DNA from: Fragilaria crotonensis
Lineage: Eukaryota; Bacillariophyta; Fragilariophyceae; Fragilariales; Fragilariaceae
Assembly (NCBI GenBank): GCA_022925895.1
Contig: JAKSYS010000142.1
Location: forward strand, 1 to 64,000
Length of the DNA: 64,000 nucleotides
Direction: 5' to 3'
Shown here: positions 1-10,500 of the stretch, piece after piece
Layout of the letters: every line of letters begins with the position of its first letter
Position numbering within the stretch: position 1 is the first letter of the stretch
The notes under the pieces: generated by a model
What the model was told of the DNA's origin: nothing
Database searches by the model: none
The model's input: the letters and a program-made list of their open reading frames with translations, nothing else
Program-made: the position numbers and the translations under genes

Positions 1-733
1 TGTATGTATGATATGGTGGTTGCAAATACACGTTTTTTCAGGTCTTCGTACACAATTTAGTTGGGACTGAGCGCATAACCGCTTCTTTAAGTATACGTTT
101 TTATATTGCATAGGGCGCCAACCCGACCGAAAAATCCGAGATTTCTCATTGGTTAACCTGATATTGCAGCTTGCAGTACGCTCGTTTTCATTTTTTTCGC
201 AATACTCGAAGGGCCTAATATTATAGTCACTTAGTAGTGCATAGTGCATAGGTTGTACTAGTAATGATTGTATGGGTCGAACGGTCGAACAGCGATTTAA
301 AAACGTCGTTGCAGCATCTTGCAACAGACCCATCCAAATGACCTGCTCTTTCCTGGGCTCGGGTGCCGGGTGACATCAAACATCCGCAATACGCCATACG
401 TCATTGCACTTCCTCCGTTAATAATTGTGACCTTGAACTGTTGAACGTTGAACGATGAAGATATAGGAAGAAATCCGGCGTTTACCGATGTCCTGCAGAA
501 AGGGGACCTTTTTTAACTCTATCATACTAGAAAATACTTTGTCGGAAGTCGGAAGACGTCGTACTCGTAGCTCGTAGCCGAAAAACCTATTATTATTGCC
601 CACATAGACACGATTGCACCTCTCTCGCGAGAAGCATTGACATTCCGGCAGTAAAATCCAGTGAAACGTTCGATTCTTTCAGCTAAGCAATTGCAGGCCA
701 TCCAAGCCGTCGAAACGAAAGCAATGGCAATTG
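1..733. other. Intergenic, no gene seen
   Basis: I see no convincing coding region. Short open frames on both strands lack recognisable protein composition. The stretch lies downstream of the minus-strand gene that ends at 734 and therefore probably holds its 3' UTR and terminator, but no specific signal was identified. Confidence 0.5.
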
Positions 734-1651
734 TTATCCAAGCCTTGCAATCCAATCCGGCAAAACGTACGCAATGGCAACAACTATAATTGCCAGCAAC
801 GCGAAGCAGCGATCGGGCGGGATAGCAAAATCCTCCTCAGCACCAAGCGGGTCAGCGTTTCCGGAATCTGCGAGATCGATAGGATTCATCTGAGAGCGCA
901 ATTCAGTCGTAGACAACTCGATTGCAATGATCCATTCACGTTTATTGTCTTCGGTCACAATAATGCTGCAACTGTCATTTAACATGCATTGCCATCCCAT
1001 ACAAAGTTGGAGAGGAATGTTTGGCTGTAGATTCAATTCCAATCCAACTTTGTTAACGAGATCTCTATTCCCTGTAAAGGTAAATGCTCCTTGAACGAAG
1101 TATATTGCAGTGACCACTCCCAGGGCGGGATACGTATCCCATGTGACGTCATGACAGTTGAGAAGTTTACCCAAATCAGTTTTTGACACTGCCCTCTTCG
1201 TGACTTCTCCTAAAGAAAGGGTCCATTGCTCGTCAGTTGTCAATTTCAAGCCCAAGTCTGCCAGCTTTTTAGGTCCATCGAAGGCCATGAAGAGCCCCAC
1301 CATCTTGGACTTCGAACTCGTCAAATTCAACGGCATTAGGCGTCGCATGTTGTCTTCGGTTCCGGCTTCTTCGACCATTTTTTCGAGTGCCTCCTTGATC
1401 CTCACATCCGTCTTGGTGTTCGCCTTTGTGATGCTGATAAGAGTGTCAATATCCCCTGGGTTAGAGAAAACGTCAATCGAGCGATGCGGGACATTCTGCA
1501 CCTTTCGCTTCGTCACTTCATTTTCGCGGACAAGCTGGAGCAGCTTCGTGCCGGCGTACGGAATGAGGCAAGGAGTGTACGTGCGACCGGCTGATTCGCC
1601 TCCCAAGGCTTCGCAGACAGCGCGCGGAAAGTGGTTTCTACAGTTTATCAT
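734..1651 (-). CDS. WIVAIEY-family protein, function unknown
   Basis: An intact frame of 305 residues. I chose the ATG at 1651 because the upstream extension has only a GTG start and the tandem relatives at 17569 and 19592 begin at the equivalent point. Shared landmarks with those relatives are a Pro-Tyr stretch followed by LLQL near the N-terminus, an NPG.DTL motif around residue 75, a W.LS.G.V.KRAV segment, a GVVTAIYF..G.F.F.G segment near residue 190 and the REWIIAIE motif near residue 255. Unlike the relatives, this copy ends in a hydrophobic stretch of about 20 residues (from LLAIIVVAIAYVL) that could be a C-terminal membrane anchor. I do not recognise the family and assign no function; it looks lineage-restricted and multicopy, with five copies or relics in the first 21 kb. 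No intron is needed to read it. Confidence 0.75.
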   Translation of the reverse strand: MINCRNHFPRAVCEALGGESAGRTYTPCLIPYAGTKLLQLVRENEVTKRKVQNVPHRSIDVFSNPGDIDTLISITKANTKTDVRIKEALEKMVEEAGTEDNMRRLMPLNLTSSKSKMVGLFMAFDGPKKLADLGLKLTTDEQWTLSLGEVTKRAVSKTDLGKLLNCHDVTWDTYPALGVVTAIYFVQGAFTFTGNRDLVNKVGLELNLQPNIPLQLCMGWQCMLNDSCSIIVTEDNKREWIIAIELSTTELRSQMNPIDLADSGNADPLGAEEDFAIPPDRCFALLAIIVVAIAYVLPDWIARLG

Positions 1652-3297
1652 CCTTTTAGAGAGTTGAGAGCGAAGGCGCACGTTGCGCCTTCAGCTTGGT
1701 GTTGCGTTGTTGCTATGGCTTTGGTACTTGGTACAAGTACTGTACCATATCCCTTATCCTGCATTTGGATTGGCAGGACGTACAATGGGTAAATGTATGA
1801 ACGTGTTTTTCTACACGTAGAGTGCAGCAACCAAGCAGTATGTTCAACGAGCCCCAAAGTAGTACTGGTACAAGTACAGTACATCCGGACACGCACCTTT
1901 ATACGCCTGGAATGTTGGTGACGTATACAGAGCTGCTTGCTTGATCGCGAAAAACGTGACCTATGTACTTCTGAATTTACGTCCTACTGTCTATGCGCCC
2001 AGATCATTGTCCTTAGTTGAGGACGTCCGTGTCCGAAATTAAGGACATCATTTTCGTACGTTTGCAAGACGCTTTTCTGTGCGTTTTATGCTATGGGCAA
2101 CTGAAAAACATGCTCCGATTGCAGTCATCAATACGGAAAGAAACGACACTTATCTGCATTCATTTCATCCATTTTCCTTTTCTCAATTTACAGTAAAAGT
2201 CACTGAAAAGAAAGAAAAGCTCAACACTTGATTTTTTCATCACCATTCGGTCTCTGACTAAAGGGATGGTTACACGCGGTATATGTTCTACGTAATGTCA
2301 AAATATTTTTCTTATTTGATGTCCATTTTCATTCCATCCTGCAATGCCATATTGAGACTTTGATGAGGCACACATGCTCAGTGACCGATGACCGAGTACT
2401 TTTCAAAGTATGTCAATTGGTGAAATGGTCTAATGACAGCCCTTCAAAATCTGTCATGAGTCATGAGTCGTGAATTTTTTATATGCTTGGTATATATTCT
2501 ACACGATTTCAGCGCGGACATTGTCGGTTGCAATCAATGTTTTCTTTGTGGATACTTCAAGCTGGTCAAATGTCCAGGGTGCTTCATCAATCACCATTCG
2601 AAGTATTCTGAAAGATGATGGTCACCTCAGTTTTTCTGTAGTGACAAAAGGATCGCTAAAACCGAGGGATTAGATACCACCTAATCCTCTGTGGACTATG
2701 GTATATATTCTACACGATTCTTGTAAAAAAATTTCTTCCCGTTTGATCTTTCTTTAATTGAGTGCTGTTGCTTGAATACTGAAAAGAATGAGGACAAGTT
2801 TCATGTTTATTAACAACACTTCAATGTATTAGGAACACAATGGCCACTTTACTTGTGGTTGAATTTGACAAGAACATGATCAAACCGCAGGCCAAAAGGT
2901 GGGTCACAATCGTGGGTTTTACGTAGGATCTGGTATTATTTCTACTGCTGGTCAACATCAGAAAAATTCCGTCAGAAAAAAATGCAGTCAGAAAAACTGT
3001 TATATCTCACTAACAACATACAATGGCCAAAAACGGCCTGGAGCCAACCTCCGTATTAGTGTTGTTAGCAAGATGCTGCTCAAGTTTGGAGTCCAAAGAA
3101 CCGGTAATGCAATCAAGTACTAGAAATGCGAGATGTGCGAATATGTCCTGTTTTGAGGACATATGTCCTTGAAAAAGGACGTCGGGCGCATAGCGCATAG
3201 ACACTACAGTTCTGTACTTGAAGTAGCCTTGGATAAAATGAAAATATGCATTTGTTCCAGAGTTTTTGCTTACGCCTGATACAAAACGTGACATCAG
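1652..3297. other. Intergenic with a recurring TATA-rich motif
   Basis: No gene recognised. The 20-mer GGTATATATTCTACACGATT occurs at about 2490 and again at about 2700, and a related form, GGTATATGTTCTACGTAAT, at about 2279. The spacing is near 211 bp each time, but sequence between the copies is not clearly alike, so this is either a very old tandem repeat or a recurring site. Several short ORFs show no family resemblance. Confidence 0.4.
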
Positions 3298-3657
3298 ATT
3301 CCAAAGATTGATGATTGTCTTTTGAAGGAGATGATTGATATTGCTGTTGAGCTGGGAACGAGAATTGGGGTGTACATGCGGGTGGACATGTTTGTGGCCG
3401 ACAAGTCAGTTTACGTTCAGGAATACTCTCCGAATCATATGAACGGATTGCGTCATTGTGCTGCCAAGATGGATGACCATGGATGCATCGAAAGTTGCTT
3501 CTTGGGCCGCATGTGGAATGATGCTGGCGGAAAGTATGGAGGAATTCCAACTTCTGTTCCTCCAAAGCTCAGCACTTTTGCTTCACTTACTCCTGCCCAG
3601 CAGTGCGCCTTGCTTGTCGATGTCCCAGTTCCTACACGTGCATCCAAGTGCCCATAG
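3298..3657 (+). pseudogene. ATP-grasp (TupA-like) C-terminal exon or gene fragment
   Basis: The open frame starts just after a CAG at 3295-3297 that could be a splice acceptor and runs 119 codons. The residues RVDMF..DKSVYVQEYSPNH and the following Gly-Leu-Arg-His-Cys and Gly-Cys-Ile-Glu-Ser-Cys clusters resemble the C-terminal half of TupA-like ATP-grasp proteins, in which an RVD(L/F)Y motif and an acidic E.(T/S)..P.(S/H) segment bind ATP and metal. From memory, such domains occur in diatom polysaccharide-related proteins. No N-terminal ATP-grasp lobe is visible upstream, so this is either the last exon of a gene whose earlier exons I cannot trace, or a truncated copy. It is codirectional with nothing nearby. 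The family call is by resemblance only. Confidence 0.4.
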
Positions 3658-4239
3658 CATGCACACTTCCGATACCTCCGATGTATCATACTGGCTTCAT
3701 CATTTCTCATTCATCGACGTACGGTATGATTGTACTCGGTGTAAGTCCAACAGTACGGAATACTGGAAGACTGGTTACTGAATCGATTTCAAATCTTACA
3801 GTGTGAGTGTATTTCATAATTGCGTTATAATGAGGCGCGTTAATCGTCATCTGCATATATATCATATAAATAACGGTAGTAGATCATTTGTGAGAAGCTT
3901 GGAAGACAGAAGCGAGGACGCATCGTAGGGTCGTTGCTGTGTTGAGTGGTCGTGCAACGCCGTCTGCAACTGTAATTGGGTCCCTGAGGCCTTTGTGCTG
4001 TTTTGCCGTACGTGGCTGAAGGCTTCCGCGTCAAACTGAATAGAGTATAGATATAAAAAGAATGGTATATGTTAATTGCTAGTTGTGCTCTTCTTTTCTA
4101 TGATACATGTCTTGTACTGCAGCAGAACTCGACCTGCCCGATGGAGATAGACGGTTGTTTGTCAACACCTCATGACTAGTGCGTCGGCGGTAATGTACTA
4201 TAGGCTTCGAATAACAGTTGCCACGGCGAGCCCCAAAAA
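3658..4239. other. Intergenic, no gene seen
   Basis: No supported gene. The last 150 bp may include the eroded 3' part of the WIVAIEY relic that follows on the minus strand, but no conserved residues are visible. Confidence 0.4.
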
Positions 4240-4370
4240 CTGGCACTGCGCATGACACTACTGGTGAGCACTCTGGAATCAGCTGTCGCCTTCCGATTGC
4301 GGTACTCGATTGCGACGATCCACTCAATCAGAATTGTTTTGCTTTCGCGACGATTGTTCCATTGTCGGTT
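4240..4370 (-). pseudogene. WIVAIEY-family relic, C-terminal piece only
   Basis: Read on the minus strand, this piece encodes the end of the family: a segment ending NGTIVAKAKQF, then after a change of frame LIEWIVAIEY. These align with the region just before and including the diagnostic (D/E)WIVAIEY motif of the genes at 734, 17569 and 19592. Everything upstream of it in the gene is missing, because it abuts directly on the relic of the mucin-like gene (4371-5320). Too little remains to be functional. Confidence 0.6.
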
Positions 4371-5320
4371 TCACAGTACAGTATGACCATGCCTCACCTT
4401 TCGATAATGTCTCGATCCTCCTTCGTTGATATTTCTGAGGAGACCATCCGATGTCAACAGCGATACCCTCCCTCCTCGCGGAATCCATTCAACTGCACCT
4501 CCGCCACTCTGCGGATGGACGATGCCATTTTGTGACACATGGTTGGAGGATCGACTGACTGTGGGTACTACCCCCAACCACGGGCAGAGCCAATGTCGTC
4601 GTCGTCGTCCCTATTCGTAGGTTTTCGTCACAATCATGGGCTTCGCTTATCGGTATTGTCGTTTCTTCTCCAACGATACAGGAGGCGATGTCGGACGTTC
4701 CCTCCAACCCATACCGGTGCTGCAAATGGGACTCGGCAAACAACGCGCATCTGTAAGGAGCTTGGACTACGTGCTTTGGAGGCTGCTGAAAAGGACAATC
4801 AGTTCCACCTGTTGAACACACTGGGACTATTCTTGTTCCACCTGCGACACTTCGACTATTTTGTGTGTCACAACTGATACTTGGACTTGGTTCGTGTCAT
4901 GTGTCGCTGACTGGCTGGCTGGCTTACATATACTTGGATTCATATAGTTGGACTTGGCGTTTCCGCAGTCGTCAAACTCGTAGTCCCACCCGGGGGTGTT
5001 GTTGCTTGTTGTGCTTTGGGAGCTCGACGTTGGACTTCATCCTTGTGGCTGCCAGTACACCAGTTCCGTTCGGCATTCAATGTACGCTTGTTGTCTCCTC
5101 CCCAGGGTATATGGATATCTGGAACGACATGCCCAAGAACGTCTCCCCTCCCCGCCCTTTGAGAATTCCGTCCAATCGCGTCAAGACTGTGCCATGGGAT
5201 TGTTGGATCATTGTCGTCACATTAAATGGTACTCCGAGTATTTTGCAATCAATTTGACGCTCTTCATCAGTTAGTGGTCAGGAGTAACGACTGCACCTCC
5301 CTCTAGTAGGAACACGAACT
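4371..5320 (-). pseudogene. Decayed copy of the mucin-like gene
   Basis: This block is a collapsed, collinear copy of the intact gene at 7576-10680. At 4405-4421 the string GTCTCGATCCTCCTTCG is identical to a string at the 3' end of the intact gene. At 4489-4625 the Gly-rich segment and the Thr/Val repeat (GTTTTT..PVVGG) can be followed. At 4790-5100 degenerate Thr-Asp-Ser-Pro repeats appear. Near 5257-5269 GCTCTTCATCAGT matches the N-terminal region of the intact gene around 9950. About two thirds of the gene length has been lost and the frame changes repeatedly. Its neighbour on the 3' side is a WIVAIEY relic, the same order as the intact mucin gene followed by a broken WIVAIEY gene, so the two arose as a pair. 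Confidence 0.65.
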
Positions 5321-5471
5321 AACGTGATACGCAAGAGCGCCGCTTGTGATGACTGTACTGGAATTGGAGCGGCAACGCCCCAGTTCCTAGAAAGCATCGG
5401 AACATGAGGGTTGTGTTGTGGAACAGAACTCTATTCACACGAGATGGAATTAATAATGCTGACGCGCTGAA

Positions 5472-5528
5472 GGAATAGGAAATATGCACTGGAATAGGAA
5501 ATATGCACTGGAATAGGAAATATGCACT
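5472..5528. repeat. Three perfect 19-bp tandem units
   Basis: The unit GGAATAGGAAATATGCACT is repeated three times head to tail without a mismatch (5472-5490, 5491-5509, 5510-5528). It lies in the spacer between two relics on the minus strand. Confidence 0.95.
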
Positions 5529-5603
5529 GATGAACTTTCTACCGCTAGTAGGCTCTACGCTAGCCGGAAAACATTTTCCTTTTTTTCAACTTTTTTTCAC
5601 TTT

Positions 5604-6840
5604 TTACATTTTAAGAATTATTTTTGACTTTAAAATTTTCCGCACCCATGATGTATTAATCGGTCGGAGATCGGAGTACTGTACTGCATACAATACAGTA
5701 ATTGCTGGTTTGTTGCGGGTTGCGAGTTGCGGGTTGCGGGTTGCGGGTTGCGGGTCGACGAAAATCAGTCGAAGCATTCCCGATTCGGCGTCTTTCTTGT
5801 CGATGGCCACATCTCCGTATTCGATTGCAACGATCCACTCCACCGGATTTTTGTCCTTGACAACGACTGTTCCCTAGCGTCGGTGACAGAACAGTGCCAT
5901 CCCTCATCAATGCCGTCCGTGTTGAAAGCCTCATTTGTCGCCTGCAAAGCATCCCCCTCAAAAGTCAACCCTCCACTGATGAACTGGATCGCAGTGATCA
6001 CACCCATGTGACGCTCTAGATCCAAATGAAGGTCGGGACTCCTGTAAAATTTTCGCAATTTGTGACTCGACACGATCCTCTTCCTGATTATCTTGTCTTC
6101 GAACAAGACTCTCCAATTCATATCATTCTTCATAAGAAAGCCAGGACGGGGAAGACTGGCCAACATGGTCAAAAACTCTAAAACGAAAATGTCCGTGTCG
6201 TTTTTGCGTGGTTCGTTGTACAGGTCGCTTCTCGTCATCCAATCTTCCCAGTACCATGCCATCTTCATGCCTTCCGGTTCGACCTTGTACACAACTTCCT
6301 GTCGCTTGCTCTCTTCAAGCCTGCATAGCCTTTCACCACTTTTGCAAACTCTACGCCAACGTTCTCCTCCAACTTCGCCATCATCAATGCAGGAGAATTC
6401 GTAATCTCCTCCAAATCGATGCTCTTCATTTGAGACTCAATGGCCTCGACGTCTTTTAGGAACAAGCGGCATCAAGCCCTCAAGGAAGTCACCTCCTCCT
6501 CATCCAACGTCACAATGTATTGCTCATGCACAATGGCGTCCTCGCCAAGATCTTAAGTTCTTTCCTGAGAGTAGAATCCTCCATGACGCTCATGAGAGTG
6601 TCTGCATCATCGTTCCCTTGGTCCACGAGACAGGTTTCCTATCAGTGCGCCCGTCATCGTCAGTGTGTCATCGCCACGGATCCATGTCAAGAGGTTAAAC
6701 TCTCTCCCGAGTGCTTTGTCACATGGCCCACTTGGTCGTGACTAAGGAGCTGCAGCAGCTTGATGCCAGAAAATGCCCGAACGACAAGGTACACCGAAAC
6801 CTATCGCTTGGAAGATGGTACTTCGAACGGAGTCGTGCAT
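5604..6840 (-). pseudogene. Broken WIVAIEY-family gene
   Basis: Read from an ATG at 6840, the piece resembles the family start (a GVPCRSG stretch followed, after a frame change, by IKLLQLL.HDQ). It continues through an ADTLMSVMEDS segment equivalent to NPGNPADTL, a long poorly conserved middle, HMGVITAIQFISGGLTFEG (6000-5945) and finally NPVEWIVAIEYGD (about 5848-5810). At least three changes of frame separate these blocks, one of them between the GGLTFEG and WIVAIEY segments. The 3' end reads through the GGGTTGC heptamer repeat. The order of conserved blocks is complete, so the whole gene was once present. The frame changes could in part be assembly errors, but there are too many for an intact gene here. 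Confidence 0.65.
5716..5757. repeat. Heptamer minisatellite (GGGTTGC)n
   Basis: About six copies of a 7-bp unit GGGTTGC (one with GAGTTGC) in direct order. It sits inside the tail of the broken WIVAIEY gene, where on the minus strand it reads as Gln-Pro-Ala-Thr-Arg-Asn-Pro repeats. The unit is not a known telomere repeat. Confidence 0.9.
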
Positions 6841-7575
6841 ACTCATTTAGTCAAGAGGGAGGAGCTATGTACCGGTAGGCGCCGTTTTTCTTGTTGGTTG
6901 GGTTGTGCAGTGTTTGGTTGTCGCTATCTTTACTTCCGATTACTATTCTCATCATGGAAGGAGTCTTGTCATCAGTCCGGGGCACTATAGTATGGTAGTT
7001 GGGACTCACCAAACGGACAAGAACGAGACGGTGCTAGTTTTCACAGGGTGCGAGAAAATCCGAGTTTTCTCGTTATGGGGCGACTAGTCTCCGGTTACCT
7101 CCGAGTCCGAGGTGTAGGCAGTAATAGGCAGTTTAGGTCGTTCATACTCATATAGATTGTAGATATTGTGCACATGCATTTACTGTGACTTCAAAAGGTC
7201 GTTACCGATCTTCCAACAGGCGCATCGCGCCTCATCTGGAAATGAATGTGACTTGGAAGCGCCCTACTTAACCAAGAGGGACCGCGCTGCACTATCATGC
7301 CATTTTTTCTCCATTTGCCTGCCCAGAAACGAGGTTCAACACGTTATGATGGTGCAACGCGGCCCTCCTTGTCGTTTTTCGTTTCCAATTGAGACTGTTC
7401 AGCTGCAAAATGTAGTCGTCACTTTCGAACGACATGTCATTTCTCCCGTTTAAGCCTTGCATACTGACGGCTGCGATCTCTGCAATGTGATATCATCTCC
7501 ATGTCGTTTCTGATCGTCAAACCAAAAGCATGAACAACGTTATCGTACAAGATGATTCTATCGCACTCGTCGTGT
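6841..7575. other. Intergenic, no gene seen
   Basis: This is the spacer between the 3' end of the mucin-like gene and the start of the broken WIVAIEY gene, both on the minus strand. It should hold the terminator of the first and the promoter of the second. I see no other gene. Confidence 0.5.
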
Positions 7576-10500
7576 TCAACTTTCTCGTAATGGCTCCTCG
7601 ACTATCGACTCTTTTAATTGCCGATCTCCATTGGCAGAGTGGCGGCGAGTTCGAAATGACATGGCTGCAGCTTCCAATTGATCCAACTCAACAGAATCAA
7701 ATTGCAACTGCCCTCCAGATGACGATCGTAGTGATGTTGTTTTTGTAACAATGCTTTTGACAACGTCTCGATCCTCCTTCGATAATCCTTCCGGTAGTCC
7801 ATCTGAAGTCGTAACTGACTCTGACGCCAGCCATGATGGAGACACCGACGGAGCACGAGAGGCATATTGAAATTGAAATGCTCGTGCTTCCTCTTCCAAT
7901 GCATCCAATTGTACCCCGCCACCGCCACTCCGCGACGTAGAGCTGCCGTTGAGAGACGCGTTAGAGGAACGAGTGACAGAAGGTGATCCCCCAGCCACAG
8001 GCGGAGCCGTCGTCGTCCCTATTGTAGGTGTCCCCCCAACGACGGGAGGGGAAGTTGTCGTCGCTATTGTTGGAATCCCCCCTGCCACCGGCGTCGTTGT
8101 CGTCGTCGCTATAGTAGGTGTCCCCCCAAGCACGGGAGGAATCGTCAACCCCCCTATTGTCGGTATTCCGCCAATCACAGGCGGAATTGTCAACGTCCCT
8201 ATTGTAGGTATTCCCCCGAACACAGGCGTACTCGTTGGTGCTGTTGTGGTTCCTGCAAGTACGGGCGGAGTCGTCGCTATCGATGGTGCTCCGGCAACCA
8301 CGGGCGGGATAGTTGTCGTCCCCGTTGTAGGTGTTCCAACTATGGGCACTGCTGTCGGCGCTGTCGTTGTTCCTCCAACTACGGGTACTGCTGTCGGCGC
8401 TGTCGTTGTTCCTCCAACTACGGGTACTGCTGTCGGCGCTGTCGTAGTTCCTCCAACGACGGGCACAGCTGTCGGTGCTGTCGTTGTTCCTCCAACGACG
8501 GGTGGGGACGTGCTTGGTGCAATAGGACTCTCTGTTCCACTTGGTGCAACGGGACCATCTGTTCCACTTGGTGCAACGGGACCATCTGTTCCACTTGGTG
8601 CAACGGGACTACCTGTTCCACTTGGTGCAACGGGACTGTCAGAGCCACCTGATGAACTGGGACTATCTGTGTCACCTGATGAACTGGGACTATCTGTGTC
8701 ACCTGATGAACTCGGACTATCTGTGCCACCTATCGAACTTGGACTATCTGTGCCACCTGTTGAACTGGGACTATCTGTGCCACCTGTTGAACTGGGACTA
8801 TCTGTGCCATCTGTTGAACTGGGACTATCTGTGCCATCTGTTGAACTGGGACTATCTGTGCCATCTGTTGAAGTCGGACTATCTGTGCCATCTGTTGAAG
8901 TCGGACTATCTGTGCCATCTGTTGAAGTCGGACTGTCTGTGTCACCTGGTGGACTGGGACTATCTGTGTCAGTTGGTGGACTGGGACTATCTGTGACATC
9001 ACCCGTACTTGGGCTTGGAGTTTCATCGGATGTAGTTGGTTCGTCCGTGTCCCTGGCTCTACTTGGACTCATAGTTGGACTTGAAGTTTCCTCAGTCGGT
9101 CTCGAGGTCCTTCCAGGCTTGCTTGGACTCGACGTTGGACTATCAGTATCTGCAGGTGCACTCGATGCCCCATCAGCTCCTGATGGTTCTGAAGTGCCCT
9201 CAGGCGTCGGATTTGGTGTATCAGGACGGCTTGGTCTTGGCGTTCGTTTCGGAACTGGAGGTCTCGTCGGTGGTGATGGTGACGGTGTCAACGAAGATCC
9301 AACTTCCACAACACTGACAACCCCGGTAATGTAATCAATAATACCAACACTCGCCAAGTCATTGATATTGCTGTCAAGCGCTGTTGTGAATTCGTCTGTC
9401 GTCGGTGCGCGGAAGTATTGGGCATTAATGGGACAAATGCAGTCGACTTCTTCGATCGTCCGTTGGACTCTCCGCTGGGTGTCATAATCATCGGAGTGGA
9501 GGTGTTCTTCATGTTGTTGTTTCAACTGTCGCTGTCTGGATGTTGAGCCATCATCAAATAATGGTGTGGACGACGGGCATGACACGCACAAAAATTCCAC
9601 AAAGAATCGAACCTTGAAGGTCCTAGACTTTTGCAAGTCTCGTCGAAGGCGCGATGTAGGCTCTAGCACGGCAACTTCTCTCGTCACAGTCCGAAAGTAC
9701 AAGTCACACAGTTCGGCATTCAATAAACTTGTCTCCCGGTAGGTATCTTGAAAGACAAGTCCAAGAAGTTCCAGCTGATTTTTGTTCGGTAAGCTGGTCA
9801 AGTCACCTTCAAAGGTAATGTCAACCGCAGTGACTTCGGTGTCGACGGTCCCTCGGCAATTGACATTGCGCATCTCAGCAACATTTGTGACTCCATTAAT
9901 GGCATTAAGATCGTTGGATTGCTGAATATTGTCGTTGTATGCTATTTGAAGCTCTTCATCAGTAGGAAGCAGCAACGACTCCAACGACTGCACATTCCTC
10001 TTCCTGTCATCACCCTTATCATTTGATGCGCTATCATCATCCATACTTTGATGAACATCGTCGTCATATAAAACGTCGTCGGCATTAAGATCGGACATGT
10101 TTCCACTTTGCGTGAGCCTTATCGGGGGATCGCAATCGAAAAGACAATCAGCTTCTACATTGTATAGATATGTGTTGGTGGTTGTGGAGGTACTTCGGGA
10201 TCGTACGGCGACGGAATTTGCAAGACTTGCGGCTCCATTCAATTCTATATCCACGGCAACGATGGACCTTGCGAGCGTCAGTCCATTATACGCATCGGCG
10301 AACAACAGTTCCAGAGTGTGCAAATCTTTTTGGGATGCAAGTTGATTTGACCGTGTCGAAGTCCTTGTTGTTTCCAAGGAGACTAAGAACGAAGTGGTCA
10401 AGCCAGTTTGTCCACCTCCGCCTTTGCCTTTGCCTTTCCCTTTCCCTTTCCCTTTTCCTTTTCCGTTGCCTTTCTTTCCACCACCTTTTCCTCCCCCTTT

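Noticed and set aside
5716-5757. Possible interstitial telomere repeat
   Set aside because: The GGGTTGC heptamer is not TTAGGG or a known variant, and it sits within a decayed coding tail.
7949-9334. A 461-codon open frame antisense to the mucin-like gene
   Set aside because: It is a by-product of Thr/Pro/Ser-rich repeats whose complement also lacks stops; it has no start context, domain or independent conservation.
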